64,000 bases of DNA from Deltaproteobacteria bacterium (GTDB taxonomy: Bacteria; Desulfobacterota; Desulfarculia; Adiutricales; Adiutricaceae). Positions 37,820 to 47,262 of this stretch are shown here, in pieces (within the stretch, counting starts at the first letter, position 1; each line of letters begins with the position of its first letter). Under the pieces are notes generated by a model. That model was not told the origin of the DNA. It did not search any database and saw only the letters and a list, made by a program, of their open reading frames with translations. The stretch spans positions 62,001 to 126,000 of the forward strand of contig JAISEL010000006.1 in NCBI GenBank assembly GCA_031264185.1. The letters run 5' to 3'. The position numbers and the translations under genes are program-made.

Positions 37820-38420
37820 GACCAAAGTTAATTATTGCGGTCGGATCCAGCTCCACGGCTTTGGCCTCTATTTTTATGCCGGAGGGCCAGAAGTGATTAT
37901 CTTAAGCGCCGAGCTGACCTTAAGGTTTTAGGGCTGAGTCTGATCGGACAGACTCAGGGGCTTCAGCCTAACCATGGAATCAATAGACAGCTTTTCAGGC
38001 CTCTCCGACTGGTCTCTAAGCAGAGGTCATGCGAACAGAATATCATCAACCGGAGTTAAAAGCTTCCGGATTAGCGGTTCCCGGTTCCGTTTAATAAAGC
38101 TGCCTCTGCGATCAAGTGCAGGCGGCGGTTATTTTTCCGAGATGCTGCCGTTTTTTCCGGCCGGAATCTTTTCGGCCGCGCCTGTGGCAAAAATTTACAG
38201 GCTGACTGAGGGTCCATTCCATCCATATTCGGCATATTCCTAAAATCATCAGCGTGATCAGGCGGCCTGCTTTAAAGGACAGGTTTTCTGGTACAGGACC
38301 GTGACGGGGAGGTGGCCGGGATCAACTTCGGCTGCCGCGAACAGGCGGATTTTAATCAGGCGGCGCTGCGTCAGCCCCTAACTCCGCTTGTTTTGAGAAA
38401 AGCTCTGGAAAATGGGTTAT
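37820..38420 (+). pseudogene. Possible unidentified decayed gene
   Basis: Coding-like segments occur in changing frames: YCGRIQLHGFGLYFYAGGPE and VIILSAELTL near 37830-37920, LIGQTQGLQPNHGIN near 37940, and FLVQDRDGEVAGINFGCREQ ending KALENGL before a TAA near 38419. Together they suggest an eroded protein gene. The family was not identified, and the joining is speculative. Confidence 0.25.
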
Positions 38421-38625
38421 AATATAAGAAGTAAGGCTTTACCTTTTTGGCGGCAGCTTCCGGAAAGCTTCCGGGCGGGGAATTTGGCCTTGATTTTGCT
38501 TAATTATCTGGGAAAGACGGCGGTTCAGATCAGTATAGCTGATTTGAGTAGCTTCGTCTCTACTGTCCTCCCAGATTAATCTCAGGTAAAGAACAAAATA
38601 AAATCGAAAAAAGTGTTTTTTTCGT

Positions 38626-38653
38626 TAAAGTTCCAAACTGATTTAGCCGATAA
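38626..38653 (+). promoter_or_regulatory. Sigma-28 (FliA) promoter of the flgM unit
   Basis: TAAAGTTC (38626-38633) and a perfect GCCGATAA (38646-38653) are separated by 12 bp, the same spacing as the fliD promoter. The GTG start of the following gene is 27 bp downstream. This places the anti-sigma factor gene flgM under the sigma factor it inhibits, the standard feedback layout. Confidence 0.88.
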
Positions 38654-38680
38654 ATTAATCAGGCTGGGGGAAGAAACAGG

Positions 38681-39178
38681 GTGGCTGATAAAGCCGGACA
38701 AATAGGCCAATTGGTCAGAACCCTGGGCGGACAGCTTAAAGGCGCCTTGAGCGAGGCTTTAGGGCTTCAGGAACCGGGCCGGGACGACCAGGCCGCCAGA
38801 CGGGTGGTCATCGGGCTCGTAGCCAGGAAAGCGGTGGCCGAACTGGTTAATCAGGCCAAAAAGCACCCCCAAAGAGGCGACTTAGCCTCAGCCAATCCGG
38901 CCTATGTGGCTTTGGCTGAATTGAGCGAAAATCACGGTTTGCCGGGACTGGCCTTAGGCCTTAAGTTTGAAGCCGGCGAGATTAGTTTCCTGGATTTAAG
39001 TTTGGATCCGGAAACGGCTAACAGAATAGGCGGGGCCTTTTTTGATCGCCCCATGAATAGAATGCTCTGGCGGCAGCTGAAAAAACTGGTGGGCATAAAA
39101 GTGGACCGAACCATGCTGGGACCGGTTAAACCCATCAGATCGCCTGAAGATTTTATGTGGCCAGATGAGGGAGAGTAA
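38681..39178 (+). CDS. Hypothetical protein of the flgM operon
   Basis: This 165-residue soluble protein starts at GTG 38681 after GGGGAAG and a sigma-28 promoter. It is helical in the first half (GQIGQLVRTLGGQLKGALSE) and ends in an acidic tail (EDFMWPDEGE). FlgM starts 2 bp after its stop, so it belongs to the flagellar regulon. FlgN, the usual neighbour of FlgM, is not recognisable in it. No family is proposed. Confidence 0.8.
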   Translation: MADKAGQIGQLVRTLGGQLKGALSEALGLQEPGRDDQAARRVVIGLVARKAVAELVNQAKKHPQRGDLASANPAYVALAELSENHGLPGLALGLKFEAGEISFLDLSLDPETANRIGGAFFDRPMNRMLWRQLKKLVGIKVDRTMLGPVKPIRSPEDFMWPDEGE

Positions 39179-39180
39179 CC

Positions 39181-39489
39181 ATGAAAATTGACCCGACTAA
39201 CAGCCAGCCATTGGTCAAGAAGACTGATTCAAATAGCGCCCGGCCTAATCTTGGCCAGTTGACCATTGATTCGGCGGAGTCCTCAGCGTCTCCTGTCTCG
39301 GATCGGGTCAACATTTCCACCAATTCCCGGCTTTATCAAAGAGCTATGGAACTGGCGGCCATGGCCCCGGACATAAGGTCCGAAAAGGTAGCCGACCTGA
39401 CCGCCAGAATCGCGGCCGGAACTTATAAAGTCAGTTCCGAGACGGTAGCCGACGCCATTATCAGGAAGAGCATCTCTGAATTCGTCTGA
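39181..39489 (+). CDS. flgM: Anti-sigma-28 factor FlgM
   Basis: This 102-residue protein binds and inhibits FliA until it is exported through the completed hook. FlgM-type features are a flexible N-terminus (MKIDPTNSQPLVKKTD), DRVNIS in the middle, and the C-terminal sigma-binding helices (IRSEKVADLTARIAAGTYKV, ADAIIRKSISEFV). It lies directly behind the 165-residue gene and the sigma-28 promoter. The rest of a typical flg operon is not found downstream, where the sequence decays. Confidence 0.92.
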   Translation: MKIDPTNSQPLVKKTDSNSARPNLGQLTIDSAESSASPVSDRVNISTNSRLYQRAMELAAMAPDIRSEKVADLTARIAAGTYKVSSETVADAIIRKSISEFV

Positions 39490-40081
39490 GACAGCTTGAA
39501 TGTTCGGATATCGGCGGCCTTTATTCTGGGTCAGAACTCAGGTAAAGGCCGCTTTGATTATGGTGATGGTTGAGTAGTCATTTTTGAGACAAAGACACTG
39601 AAGCTTAACGCCCCGGATTACTTCCCCAGTACTGCTGCCAAAAACCCGTATAACGTAAAAAATCGAATAAAAAGCCAGCCTAAAGGATCATTTGGGGCAA
39701 AAATGGCTTTGATGTTTTTTGGGCGGCTGCTGTAATACGCGGTTATAAGAAACTCTCTTAAAAAACTGGGCTTTGGTTTTAAAAACAGGCCAGGCAGCGG
39801 CGTTTCGGCTGCCGTTCTTTGGTCAGAAAATTTATGACAGAACTTTCAGTTTTATGGTTTTTTGAAGGAAAACAGGTAAGAGCCGTTCCGGGACCGGACA
39901 TTGCATTAGGCGCACGGGCGTTTTTATTTGAGAGCCGTATGCCAGAGGTGAATTTCCACGGGGCTGTTTTTTGTCTCGTAATATCAATATTCGGCGGTCT
40001 TGCGGTTCTGGCCTGTTGCTTCAAAGTTTTTTGGAAAACGGTCCGAACCTTGGGTCATTATTCCGGCGGACGGTTCTTTTA
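39490..40081. other. Spacer downstream of flgM
   Basis: No gene is supported. An 87-residue frame (39819-40082) overlaps another frame and has no start signal or homology. No terminator hairpin was identified directly after flgM. Confidence 0.35.
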
Positions 40082-40615
40082 ATGAAATTTCTGATATTTG
40101 GAGGCATTTTGGGTGCGGGTACCGCCGGTCCCGGCCCGGCAGTTACGGCCAAGCGAATTTGGCAGGCTCCGGACGAGCGGCAGAAGACAGAACCATCTGC
40201 TTTAGGACCAGTGACAGATAAGTTCATCGGGCGGACTGGCCTCCCGCCCAGCCGACGGCATAACTGGGCCAGGAGGGGCAGACTTTATCGCGGAATAGGG
40301 CGAAATATCCGGGAGCGGACAGACGGGCTGGACCATGACGATCCCCTGAAACCTCTTTTGCTCAAAGCGCTGGAGGACCTGAAGCAGCGGACTGATGAAT
40401 AGTCCCTGGAGGCGGCAAAAGCGTCCAAACTGTCGGAAAGGGCTGAGCAGGAAAACATAATCCCGCCGTGCCTCCTGAAGCTCGAAGTCAGGGTGAACCG
40501 CCTTATGTATTTTTATGACGGATTATTGAAGCTTACAGAAAAGTACGCTCAAGATCCGTCTGTTCCCGGCGGCAAACAGGCGTCATTCCCAAAGTACCGG
40601 CCCTCAAAAGGCTAA
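40082..40615 (+). pseudogene. Hypothetical gene interrupted by one in-frame TAG
   Basis: From ATG 40082 the frame codes for MKFLIFGGILGAGTAG, TAKRIWQAPDERQKTEP, a basic middle and ...KALEDLKQRTDE, then a TAG at 40400. Without any frame change it continues for ~70 more codons with normal composition (SLEAAKASKLSERAEQENII, CLLKLEVRVNRLMYFYDGLL, SFPKYRPSKG) to a TAA at 40613. A single nonsense mutation in a once intact ~177-codon gene is the simplest reading; amber read-through is an alternative. No family is recognised. Confidence 0.45.
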
Positions 40616-41039
40616 GTTCGGGACTGGGTTCTGCCCGTGCTTATATATTTTTTTCCGATAAAATTAAAGCGGGAGGAAAGTGCGGCCGCCGGCCAGCTGC
40701 GGCAGGCTGTTGGCAGCCGGAAGGCGGCTGCGGCCAGGAAAGCAAGGCTCCTGCAGGGAAGAAGACTTTAACCTTCCGGTCAGGTTGAATTCAGGCACAG
40801 CGGCTCGTCAAATTGGCAGTTTATTTATTCCTGATGTCAGGCGGTTTTAGAGAACTTAGAGTTGATTTTCTATGAGTCTATTGCTCGGGCGCATCCTCCA
40901 ACAGTCAGCGGAACGAGATTTTTGCCAAATTTTCTGTCATCCTGGAGGCGATGCCGGCAGGGCATAGCTTATATAAATCCGGCTGCATTCCCCATGGAAC
41001 CTCTTTTGACCAGGGCCACGGGCAACATGTGCATAAAAA
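40616..41039. other. Non-coding spacer
   Basis: There is no supported gene, repeat or RNA. A frame at 40862 runs into the antisense of the neighbouring pseudogene and is not credible. Confidence 0.35.
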
Positions 41040-41730
41040 TGAAAGGTAAAGCCGCAGATGGAGGCTTATTCGGGGTCCGGAGTCAAGTCATAAAGATTGT
41101 TCAGGGCGGAAAAGACGGAGGCTTTTGAAAATTTGGCCGCTCCGGTGGTGAAAGCAAAGCCGCGATACTCCTCGGCGGATTTCAGAACGCCGTAGAATTC
41201 TCTGAGAACCTTACTTATCCCGTTGGCCAAGCCGGGCTGTGCCTGGCAGAATCTGGGCGCTGTACTCATCAGTAAGTACCGCGACATTCCGGCCACATTT
41301 AAGATGAAGTTTATTGGTCAGAGCCTCAAAATAAGCGGCGGGCCGGTTTCTGCCGGTGGTTATGTTTTCCGCTTCGGCTGCATCCTTCGGTTTGCTGATC
41401 AAAGAGCATTCCGGCTTGTCGAGGCTGGAAGCGCTGACCGAGTTCAGATTCAGATGAATGACCGGGCTGGGCTTCCAATCATAATCCGAACGGTCGTGAA
41501 TCAGAAGGCCCTCGAGCAGCTTCCTATTGGCATAGCCTCCTTTAAGGATAGTCTTGAGGGTGCTCACCAAAAGGGATTTGCCGAACCGACGGGGCCTGGA
41601 CAGGAGATAGGGTATGGAAGTTTTGACCAGCTGTAGGAGAAGCTTGGTTCTGCCTGCGTAAAGATGGCCTTTCAGGCGGATTGTCGGGAAACCGGCGGTT
41701 CCGATTGGTATATTTTTAACTCAACCATGG
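41040..41730 (-). pseudogene. Truncated DUF1703 AAA-ATPase-like gene
   Basis: This relic matches the first ~225 of 571 residues of the intact gene at 18021-19736. Shared segments include IPIGTAGFPTIRL, the P-loop SRPRRFGKSLLVSTLKTIL, HDRSDYDWKPSPVIHLNLNS, CSLISKPKDAAEAENITTGR and VLREFYGVLKSAEEYRGFAF. The Walker B Asp region is altered (VAVLTDEYSAQIL against VLIDEYDAPIL). It has frameshifts near 41560 and 41260 and lacks the nuclease half. It shows that the family was present at least twice in this segment. Confidence 0.85.
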
Positions 41731-42671
41731 CGGAGAACCTGTTTGCTCAATACTGCTTATGATTTTGGCAAATCAGACTTGACAGCGGCCCTGACGGAAA
41801 TACGGCTCACTAATCATCTATTATTCAGCCGACAGGGTCTGGAGGGAAATATTATTACGGACTTGGACGGACAGCTGACTGAACTGTTAAGATGCGGGAT
41901 CGTCAGGAGAAATTCCGGCTTTATTCCGCCGGGTGAGCGGAGGTTGGCTTTGTGCTCCGGGACAAGGCGGGTGGCTTATATTGGCAAGCCAGACCAGGGC
42001 CAATTGGATTGGGAGTTAATGGCCAGGCTTCATCGATTTGGCCGTCGTGGGGAGGAATGGCCGGGGAACGTTTACGAAGAATAGGCAGTCGGAAACACTG
42101 GACAGGGCTATGTTCGGCCAGAAAAATCACAAGTTGCTGTTTTTTACCGGAGTTTTTTCACTTATCCTGAAAAATGCGGCCTGAATCCGGCTGTTCCTGG
42201 CAGGACTGGCAAGTCATTCCCCGGGGGTTCGATGAAATTGAACCAAAAATATCATCCTTGACTGAGATGTGAGACCTCCCTGGGCTTAGAGTTTTTCCAT
42301 GGCTTTTGGAGGGAAATCAGTTTAAGCGATTGCACCCTGTTTCAGGGGAATAAAGGACTGCATAGCCTGAATAGGTTTTGAAAAGTCGATTCGGGCCGGT
42401 TATGTAAAAAACAGTCCGTTTTTAAAGAGGACTTGGAAATTTGCCCGGTCCGGAACTTTAGGGAAACGCAGCGGAATCTTTGGGTCATAAAAAGCTCATT
42501 CTGGATTTAGGCGGCCGTTTTTTCTTACCTGAACGGCTTTAAATTGATACACTGATCCGGGTGACATCGGAGCTGACGCGGACTCCGGTCATTTTCCGAA
42601 TCATCCGCCGAAACCGGAGGCAGTTCCGCCGTGAAATCCTGTAAAAGTCATTCATTTAAGGGAGGCATAAA
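41731..42671. other. Gene-poor stretch before the cupin gene
   Basis: A 113-residue frame at 41743-42084 has some protein character but no homologue in memory and no ribosome-binding site, and it starts inside the edge of the pseudogene. The remaining ~590 bp show no gene. A GGGAGG ribosome-binding site for the cupin gene lies at the end. Confidence 0.35.
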
Positions 42672-43115
42672 ATGCTTAAATTTTTCCTGTTTGGCTTGGG
42701 TCTGGTCCTGCCAGCCGTCTTAACCTCGAGCCTTTCGGCTCAGAACCAAAACCAGAAGCAGGTTTACAGCCAAAAGGAATTCAGAACATTAGACCGGGAA
42801 AAATTGGCCGGGGGAGAAGGGATGATTGCCGGTAAGTTCTCCTTCCTGCGTAATGATCCGGAGACACCGGAAAAAGGCATCTGCGAAATAGGCTGGCTGA
42901 CCATCCAGCCCGGAGATTCCATCGGTCTCCATGAACACAAAACAGAGGAAGATGTCTATGTGATTGTTTCGGGCCAGGGGATTTTCACCGACGGTCAGGG
43001 GGCGGAGACGGAGGTGGCCGGAGGGGACATTACCGTCACCCGGCGCGGCCAGTCCCATTCTCTGAAGAATACCGGCCAGACGCCTATGATTGTTTTGGAT
43101 GTCCTGGCCAGATAG
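42672..43115 (+). CDS. Exported cupin-domain protein
   Basis: This 147-residue protein has a signal peptide (MLKFFLFGLGLVLPAVLTSSLSA) and one cupin barrel. The metal-binding pattern is visible as GLHEHKTEEDVYVIVSGQG (His, His and Glu) and the second motif as RGQSHSLKNTG. Small cupins of this kind bind divalent metal. The periplasmic location and single domain leave the substrate open (sugar, oxalate-like or sensor roles are all known in the superfamily). A GC-rich hairpin follows. Confidence 0.85.
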   Translation: MLKFFLFGLGLVLPAVLTSSLSAQNQNQKQVYSQKEFRTLDREKLAGGEGMIAGKFSFLRNDPETPEKGICEIGWLTIQPGDSIGLHEHKTEEDVYVIVSGQGIFTDGQGAETEVAGGDITVTRRGQSHSLKNTGQTPMIVLDVLAR

Positions 43116-43126
43116 GCAGTCAGTTG

Positions 43127-43149
43127 CCGGCCCGCCTTCGGCGGGCCGG
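43127..43149 (+). terminator. Hairpin terminator after the cupin gene
   Basis: A perfect 10-bp GC-rich stem (CCGGCCCGCC with GGCGGGCCGG) has a TTC loop and is followed by ACCTTTT. The T-run is short, so termination may be partial. Confidence 0.65.
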
Positions 43150-43305
43150 ACCTTTTGGGATTCGCCTTAGTTTACCGAAATGACCGGAATCTAAGGCAAT
43201 AATGGCGGGGTTTTTTAGAGAAATTATTAAATTGATATTTTAGCTTCCTGTTCGGGGCTTTTGGTTTCCTTTATTTAAGAAAAATTTTCTGATAAATTAC
43301 CTAAA

Positions 43306-43941
43306 ATGAATCTCCGGACTGAAATATTCCGGGTATTGTCCTGGCTATATCTGGGGCTGGCCTTGACCGGCTGCTCCTGGTTCGGCGGCGATCGCCCCAA
43401 ACCTGTGGAAAGGGCCGAGTTTGACCAGCTGACCGGGCGGGTGACCCATCTGGAAGATGTGGTCTTAAATAATCCGGCCGCCGGTTGGCTTAATGTCAGT
43501 CCAGGCCAGCCTCCTGTTCCGGCCCGGACCCAGACGGCGGCTTCGGCCGGCCCGGCCAGGCCGGCCGGTTACGGAAGCTACCAAATGGCTTTGAGACTGG
43601 TCAGAAGCCGGAGATATGCCGAGGCCGCCCCCATCTTTGAGGCCATGCTGGCCGGAAATCCCCAAGGCCGTTTAGCGCCCAATGCCCGTTACTGGTTAGG
43701 GGAGTGCTATTATGCCCGGGGTGATTTTGCCCGGGCCATGACTGAGTTCCAGCGGGGGTTTTATGATTACCCAGCTTCAGGCAAGGCGCCGGACTGCTTA
43801 TTAAAGATGTCCTACAGCCAGAGCCGTCTGGGAGACGGTCCCGGGGCGATGGAGACGATGCGCGTTCTTTTGGAAAGATACCCCGATTCCGATTCGGCCA
43901 GACTGGTTATGTCCGGCCGCTCGCGTTTTGGCGGTTCTTAA
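43306..43941 (+). CDS. TPR lipoprotein, CpoB/YbgF-like
   Basis: The 211-residue protein has a lipobox LTGC (lipid-anchor Cys23) after a short signal peptide. A coiled segment follows (FDQLTGRVTHLEDVVLN, about 40-56), then an Ala/Pro linker and C-terminal TPRs (YQMALRLVRSRRYAEAAPIF, ARYWLGECYYARGDFARAMT, DCLLKMSYSQSRLGDGPGAM). This order is that of the Tol-Pal accessory protein CpoB, which in other bacteria co-ordinates PBP1 activity with outer-membrane constriction. A class A PBP gene lies 260 bp downstream, consistent with that role. tolQRAB-pal are not in the window. Confidence 0.8.
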   Translation: MNLRTEIFRVLSWLYLGLALTGCSWFGGDRPKPVERAEFDQLTGRVTHLEDVVLNNPAAGWLNVSPGQPPVPARTQTAASAGPARPAGYGSYQMALRLVRSRRYAEAAPIFEAMLAGNPQGRLAPNARYWLGECYYARGDFARAMTEFQRGFYDYPASGKAPDCLLKMSYSQSRLGDGPGAMETMRVLLERYPDSDSARLVMSGRSRFGGS

Positions 43942-44199
43942 TTTATAGAGCTGTTTTATTTGGGATTCAGCTGATATCCGGATTTTTCAGGCTGACCCGG
44001 AAGTGTCTCTTTTGAGATTTTGGCCTCTTTAACGTTTGGGATTATAATGGACCTGGGTGACTTGGAAACTTAGCTCTCAACCGATTATAAGATGTCCTGA
44101 AAAATCAGTTCAGAGTTAACAGGCTCTAAATAAATTGAAATTCGTATAAATTATGTCTAAAAACTTTAAATTGGCTTTTTTGAGCCGAGATATATTGTT

Positions 44200-47100
44200 T
44201 TGAGTAAAGCGCCCGAAAAGCCGCCGATCCCAGAGGCTGGCCGTAACAGTTCAGCTGCCCCGGAGCGCCGGGAGGGCGGACCGTCCGCAGTCGGCCCGAA
44301 AAAATCCTCTCCGGACCGGAAAGCCGTCCCGGCTGAACCTTTAAATTCCAAGAAGAATTTAAAGGCAGGTCCGGGCTTTAACTCAAAATCGGCCCCGGCG
44401 GCCAAAAGCTCTACGACTGCTCAGGCTTCCAAAGCAGGGCCTGAGACGGCTGAATATAAAAAAACGACCGGAATGCCGGCGGCCGGTTCGGAAAAATTCT
44501 CTTCGGCTAAAGCGACGGCGGCTCAGCCGGCGGACAATTTACTGGCCAAAAAAGATCAGGCCAGAAAAGATCAGGTTAAAAAAAATCCGCCAAAAAAAGA
44601 ACTCCCTAAAGAATCAGCCGGAGGCCAGGAGGCCGAAAATACCGTTGAGCCCCAAAATCTCCTGGATTTATCAGACTTGAAGGATTCCCCGGACCGCCGG
44701 GACAACCCTGAAGATCCTCAGTCTAAGGCGGATAAAAAAGACAAAAAGGCTAAAAAAGCCATGAAAGCCGGGGCCGTAGTCAAGACTGAACCTGTGCCCA
44801 AGGCTGGAACGGCCGACGAAGCGGTCGTAGCGGCGGTCAAACCCTGGACCCATCCCCAAGCCTGGGTGCCTTTGGAACTGGCCTTTTACCTCTTTTTAGC
44901 TCCTTTTTTCTTCTGGCCTTTGGCCGTCGGGGCTTTGGTCCTTCAGATCTACAGCCAGGATCTCCAGGGAGTGCCCGTTGACAGTTTAAAGAACTATAAC
45001 CTGCCCACAGTTACCTATATCATGGCCGCCGACAATACCCCAATGGCTGAGATCTACAACGAGCACCGCTTAGTCCTGACTTTAGACCAGATGCCGCCGG
45101 TGGTCATTGAGGCTTTTTTAGCGGCCGAGGACAGTTCTTTTTACCAGCACCAGGGGGTCGATCTTTTCGGCATAATCCGGGCCGCCCTGGCCAATTTCCG
45201 GGCCCGCCAAACAGTTCAGGGGGCTTCGACCATTACCCAGCAGATGATCAGGACCTTTCTTCTGACCAATGAAAGGACTTATGACCGCAAGCTCAAGGAG
45301 ATGATATTAGCCTGGCGGGCCGAGCGGATCCTGACTAAAGACGAGATTTTGTATCTCTACCTTAACCGGATTTATCTGGGACGCGGGGCTTACGGAGTAG
45401 AATCGGCGGCCAGACTCTATTTTAATAAGACTTTAAGAGACGTTACCTTAGGCGAGGCGGCTATGCTGGCCGGTCTGGCTCAGGCTCCGGGCCGTCTTCA
45501 GGCCCATCTCGGCACCGAGCAGAGCATTGACCGGCAAAGATACGTCTTAAACCGGATGCTGACGGTCGGCTTTATTACCCAGGAACAGGCCCGGTCGGCT
45601 TTGAATACCCCCTTAAAGTTTTTAGCCCGGAAACCCAATCTCTACCGTCAGGTGGCTCCTCAGTTCGCCGAGGTCGTCCGGCTCCAGATGAGCGATCACT
45701 TAGGGGCGGACACGGTCTTAAACGAGGGTCTCCGGATTTACTCAACCTTGGATTTAAAGGCTCAGGCCCAGGCCGAAGCGGCCGTGCGCCAGGGCCTGGA
45801 CAATTTAGCCAAACGCCAGAGGATGAGTCCTCTGGTCAGGCGTCTAACGAAACGGGAAGCCATTGACTACATGAGGAGAGCCCGGGCCAGTCTGGCCAAC
45901 CGGGCCCTGCTTGTCAATCAGGAACCGGCCGGCCTGGTGACTAAGATTGAGACAGGGGAAGAGCCCGGATTATGGATTTCCATAGGCGATGAGACCGGAT
46001 TCTTGCCTGCCAAGTCTTTGGACTGGATTTTAGGCCGCCGAAAAATAGGCGATGTCTTTCAGCTGAATGATCTGGTCATGGTCAGAGCCTTGGGCCAGGA
46101 TCCCCGGAACGGAGTGTGGAGTTTAGGTCCGGCACCGCCGCCGGAGATCCAGGGGGCCTTAGTTCTGATGGAGAATAAGACCGGACGGGTTCTGGCTATG
46201 GTCGGAGGCCGGGATTTCGGCCTGGACGGCATCGGGAACAGCGATTTTAACCGGGCTGTCTTAGCCTTAAGGCAGCCCGGCAGCTCCTTTAAGCCTTTTG
46301 TTTATACGGCTGCGCTGGACCACGGCTATACCGAGGCCTCAGTCGTCTATGATGTGCCCATCAGTTACCCAGACGGTCCGGGCAAAATATGGCGGCCTAA
46401 AAACTACGGCGGCGGCCACAGCGGAGCTATGACCATTTTTGATGCCATAAAAAGATCGGTTAACGTGGTCGCGGTCAAGGTCTGCGAGTCCATCGGCCCG
46501 CCGACTGTGGCCGAATACGCTCACCGCATGGGCATAACCTCCCAGCTTTCACCGACTCTGTCCCTGGCCTTGGGCGCTTCGGAAGTGACTTTACTGGACC
46601 TGACCAAGGCCTATACGACTTTTCCGAATCTGGGCTCCTGGGCCTGGCCGACCTTCATTTCCAGGGTCGAGGATCGCTGGGGCCGGACTATCATGGATTT
46701 TAAACCGTACCTGACCGAGGCCATCTCGCCCCAGACAGCTTACATAATGGTCGATATGCTCCAGGCAGTAGCCAGCCGGGGTACGGCGGCCAGAGTGGCA
46801 GGAGCTTTGAAGGTTCCGGTCGGCGGCAAAACCGGCACCACCAACTCCCAGGCCGACGCCCTTTTTGTCGGCTTTACTCCGGAATATACGTGCGGAGTCT
46901 GGGTCGGCCGGGAAACCCGGGTCTCTTTGGGCGGCGGAGAGCAGGGCGGACGGACGGCGGCCCCTATTTTCATTGATTTTATGAAGGAGTTCTTAGCCGA
47001 CAGAGAGACCGGCACTTTCCAGATGCCGCCGGGAGTTGTCCGCCAGAGATTAGGCGGCGGCTATGACGATATGGGCGAATATACGTCGGCCAGTTTTGTC

Positions 47101-47244
47101 TTTAAAGTCGGCGAAGTAGGCCGAGGCCGGGAAGATACTAAATTAGGCGATGAATATGAGGCCATCGAAGGGCCGATGGACGCCAGGGCTCAGGCTCAGG
47201 ATGAAATTGACCGCCGGCTGTTTGACTATCTGGCTGATTATTAA
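44200..47244 (+). CDS. Class A penicillin-binding protein (PBP1A-type) with long N-terminal extension
   Basis: This bifunctional peptidoglycan synthase has 1014 residues. The first ~215 form a Lys/Ala/Pro/Ser-rich cytoplasmic tail. A membrane span (LAFYLFLAPFFFWPLAVGAL, about 228-247) follows, then GT51 (catalytic Glu near 310 in AEDSSFYQHQGVD; GASTITQQMIRTFLL; RIYLGRGAYGVE) and the transpeptidase with SxxK nucleophile (PGSSFKPF, Ser near 695), SVN (near 758) and KTGTTN (near 876). Both active sites look intact. The TTG start is the first in frame with the tail; a later start could shorten the extension. rdgB follows 18 bp downstream. Confidence 0.94.
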   Translation: MSKAPEKPPIPEAGRNSSAAPERREGGPSAVGPKKSSPDRKAVPAEPLNSKKNLKAGPGFNSKSAPAAKSSTTAQASKAGPETAEYKKTTGMPAAGSEKFSSAKATAAQPADNLLAKKDQARKDQVKKNPPKKELPKESAGGQEAENTVEPQNLLDLSDLKDSPDRRDNPEDPQSKADKKDKKAKKAMKAGAVVKTEPVPKAGTADEAVVAAVKPWTHPQAWVPLELAFYLFLAPFFFWPLAVGALVLQIYSQDLQGVPVDSLKNYNLPTVTYIMAADNTPMAEIYNEHRLVLTLDQMPPVVIEAFLAAEDSSFYQHQGVDLFGIIRAALANFRARQTVQGASTITQQMIRTFLLTNERTYDRKLKEMILAWRAERILTKDEILYLYLNRIYLGRGAYGVESAARLYFNKTLRDVTLGEAAMLAGLAQAPGRLQAHLGTEQSIDRQRYVLNRMLTVGFITQEQARSALNTPLKFLARKPNLYRQVAPQFAEVVRLQMSDHLGADTVLNEGLRIYSTLDLKAQAQAEAAVRQGLDNLAKRQRMSPLVRRLTKREAIDYMRRARASLANRALLVNQEPAGLVTKIETGEEPGLWISIGDETGFLPAKSLDWILGRRKIGDVFQLNDLVMVRALGQDPRNGVWSLGPAPPPEIQGALVLMENKTGRVLAMVGGRDFGLDGIGNSDFNRAVLALRQPGSSFKPFVYTAALDHGYTEASVVYDVPISYPDGPGKIWRPKNYGGGHSGAMTIFDAIKRSVNVVAVKVCESIGPPTVAEYAHRMGITSQLSPTLSLALGASEVTLLDLTKAYTTFPNLGSWAWPTFISRVEDRWGRTIMDFKPYLTEAISPQTAYIMVDMLQAVASRGTAARVAGALKVPVGGKTGTTNSQADALFVGFTPEYTCGVWVGRETRVSLGGGEQGGRTAAPIFIDFMKEFLADRETGTFQMPPGVVRQRLGGGYDDMGEYTSASFVFKVGEVGRGREDTKLGDEYEAIEGPMDARAQAQDEIDRRLFDYLADY

Positions 47245-47262
47245 GTTTGAAAGCGTCTGTCT

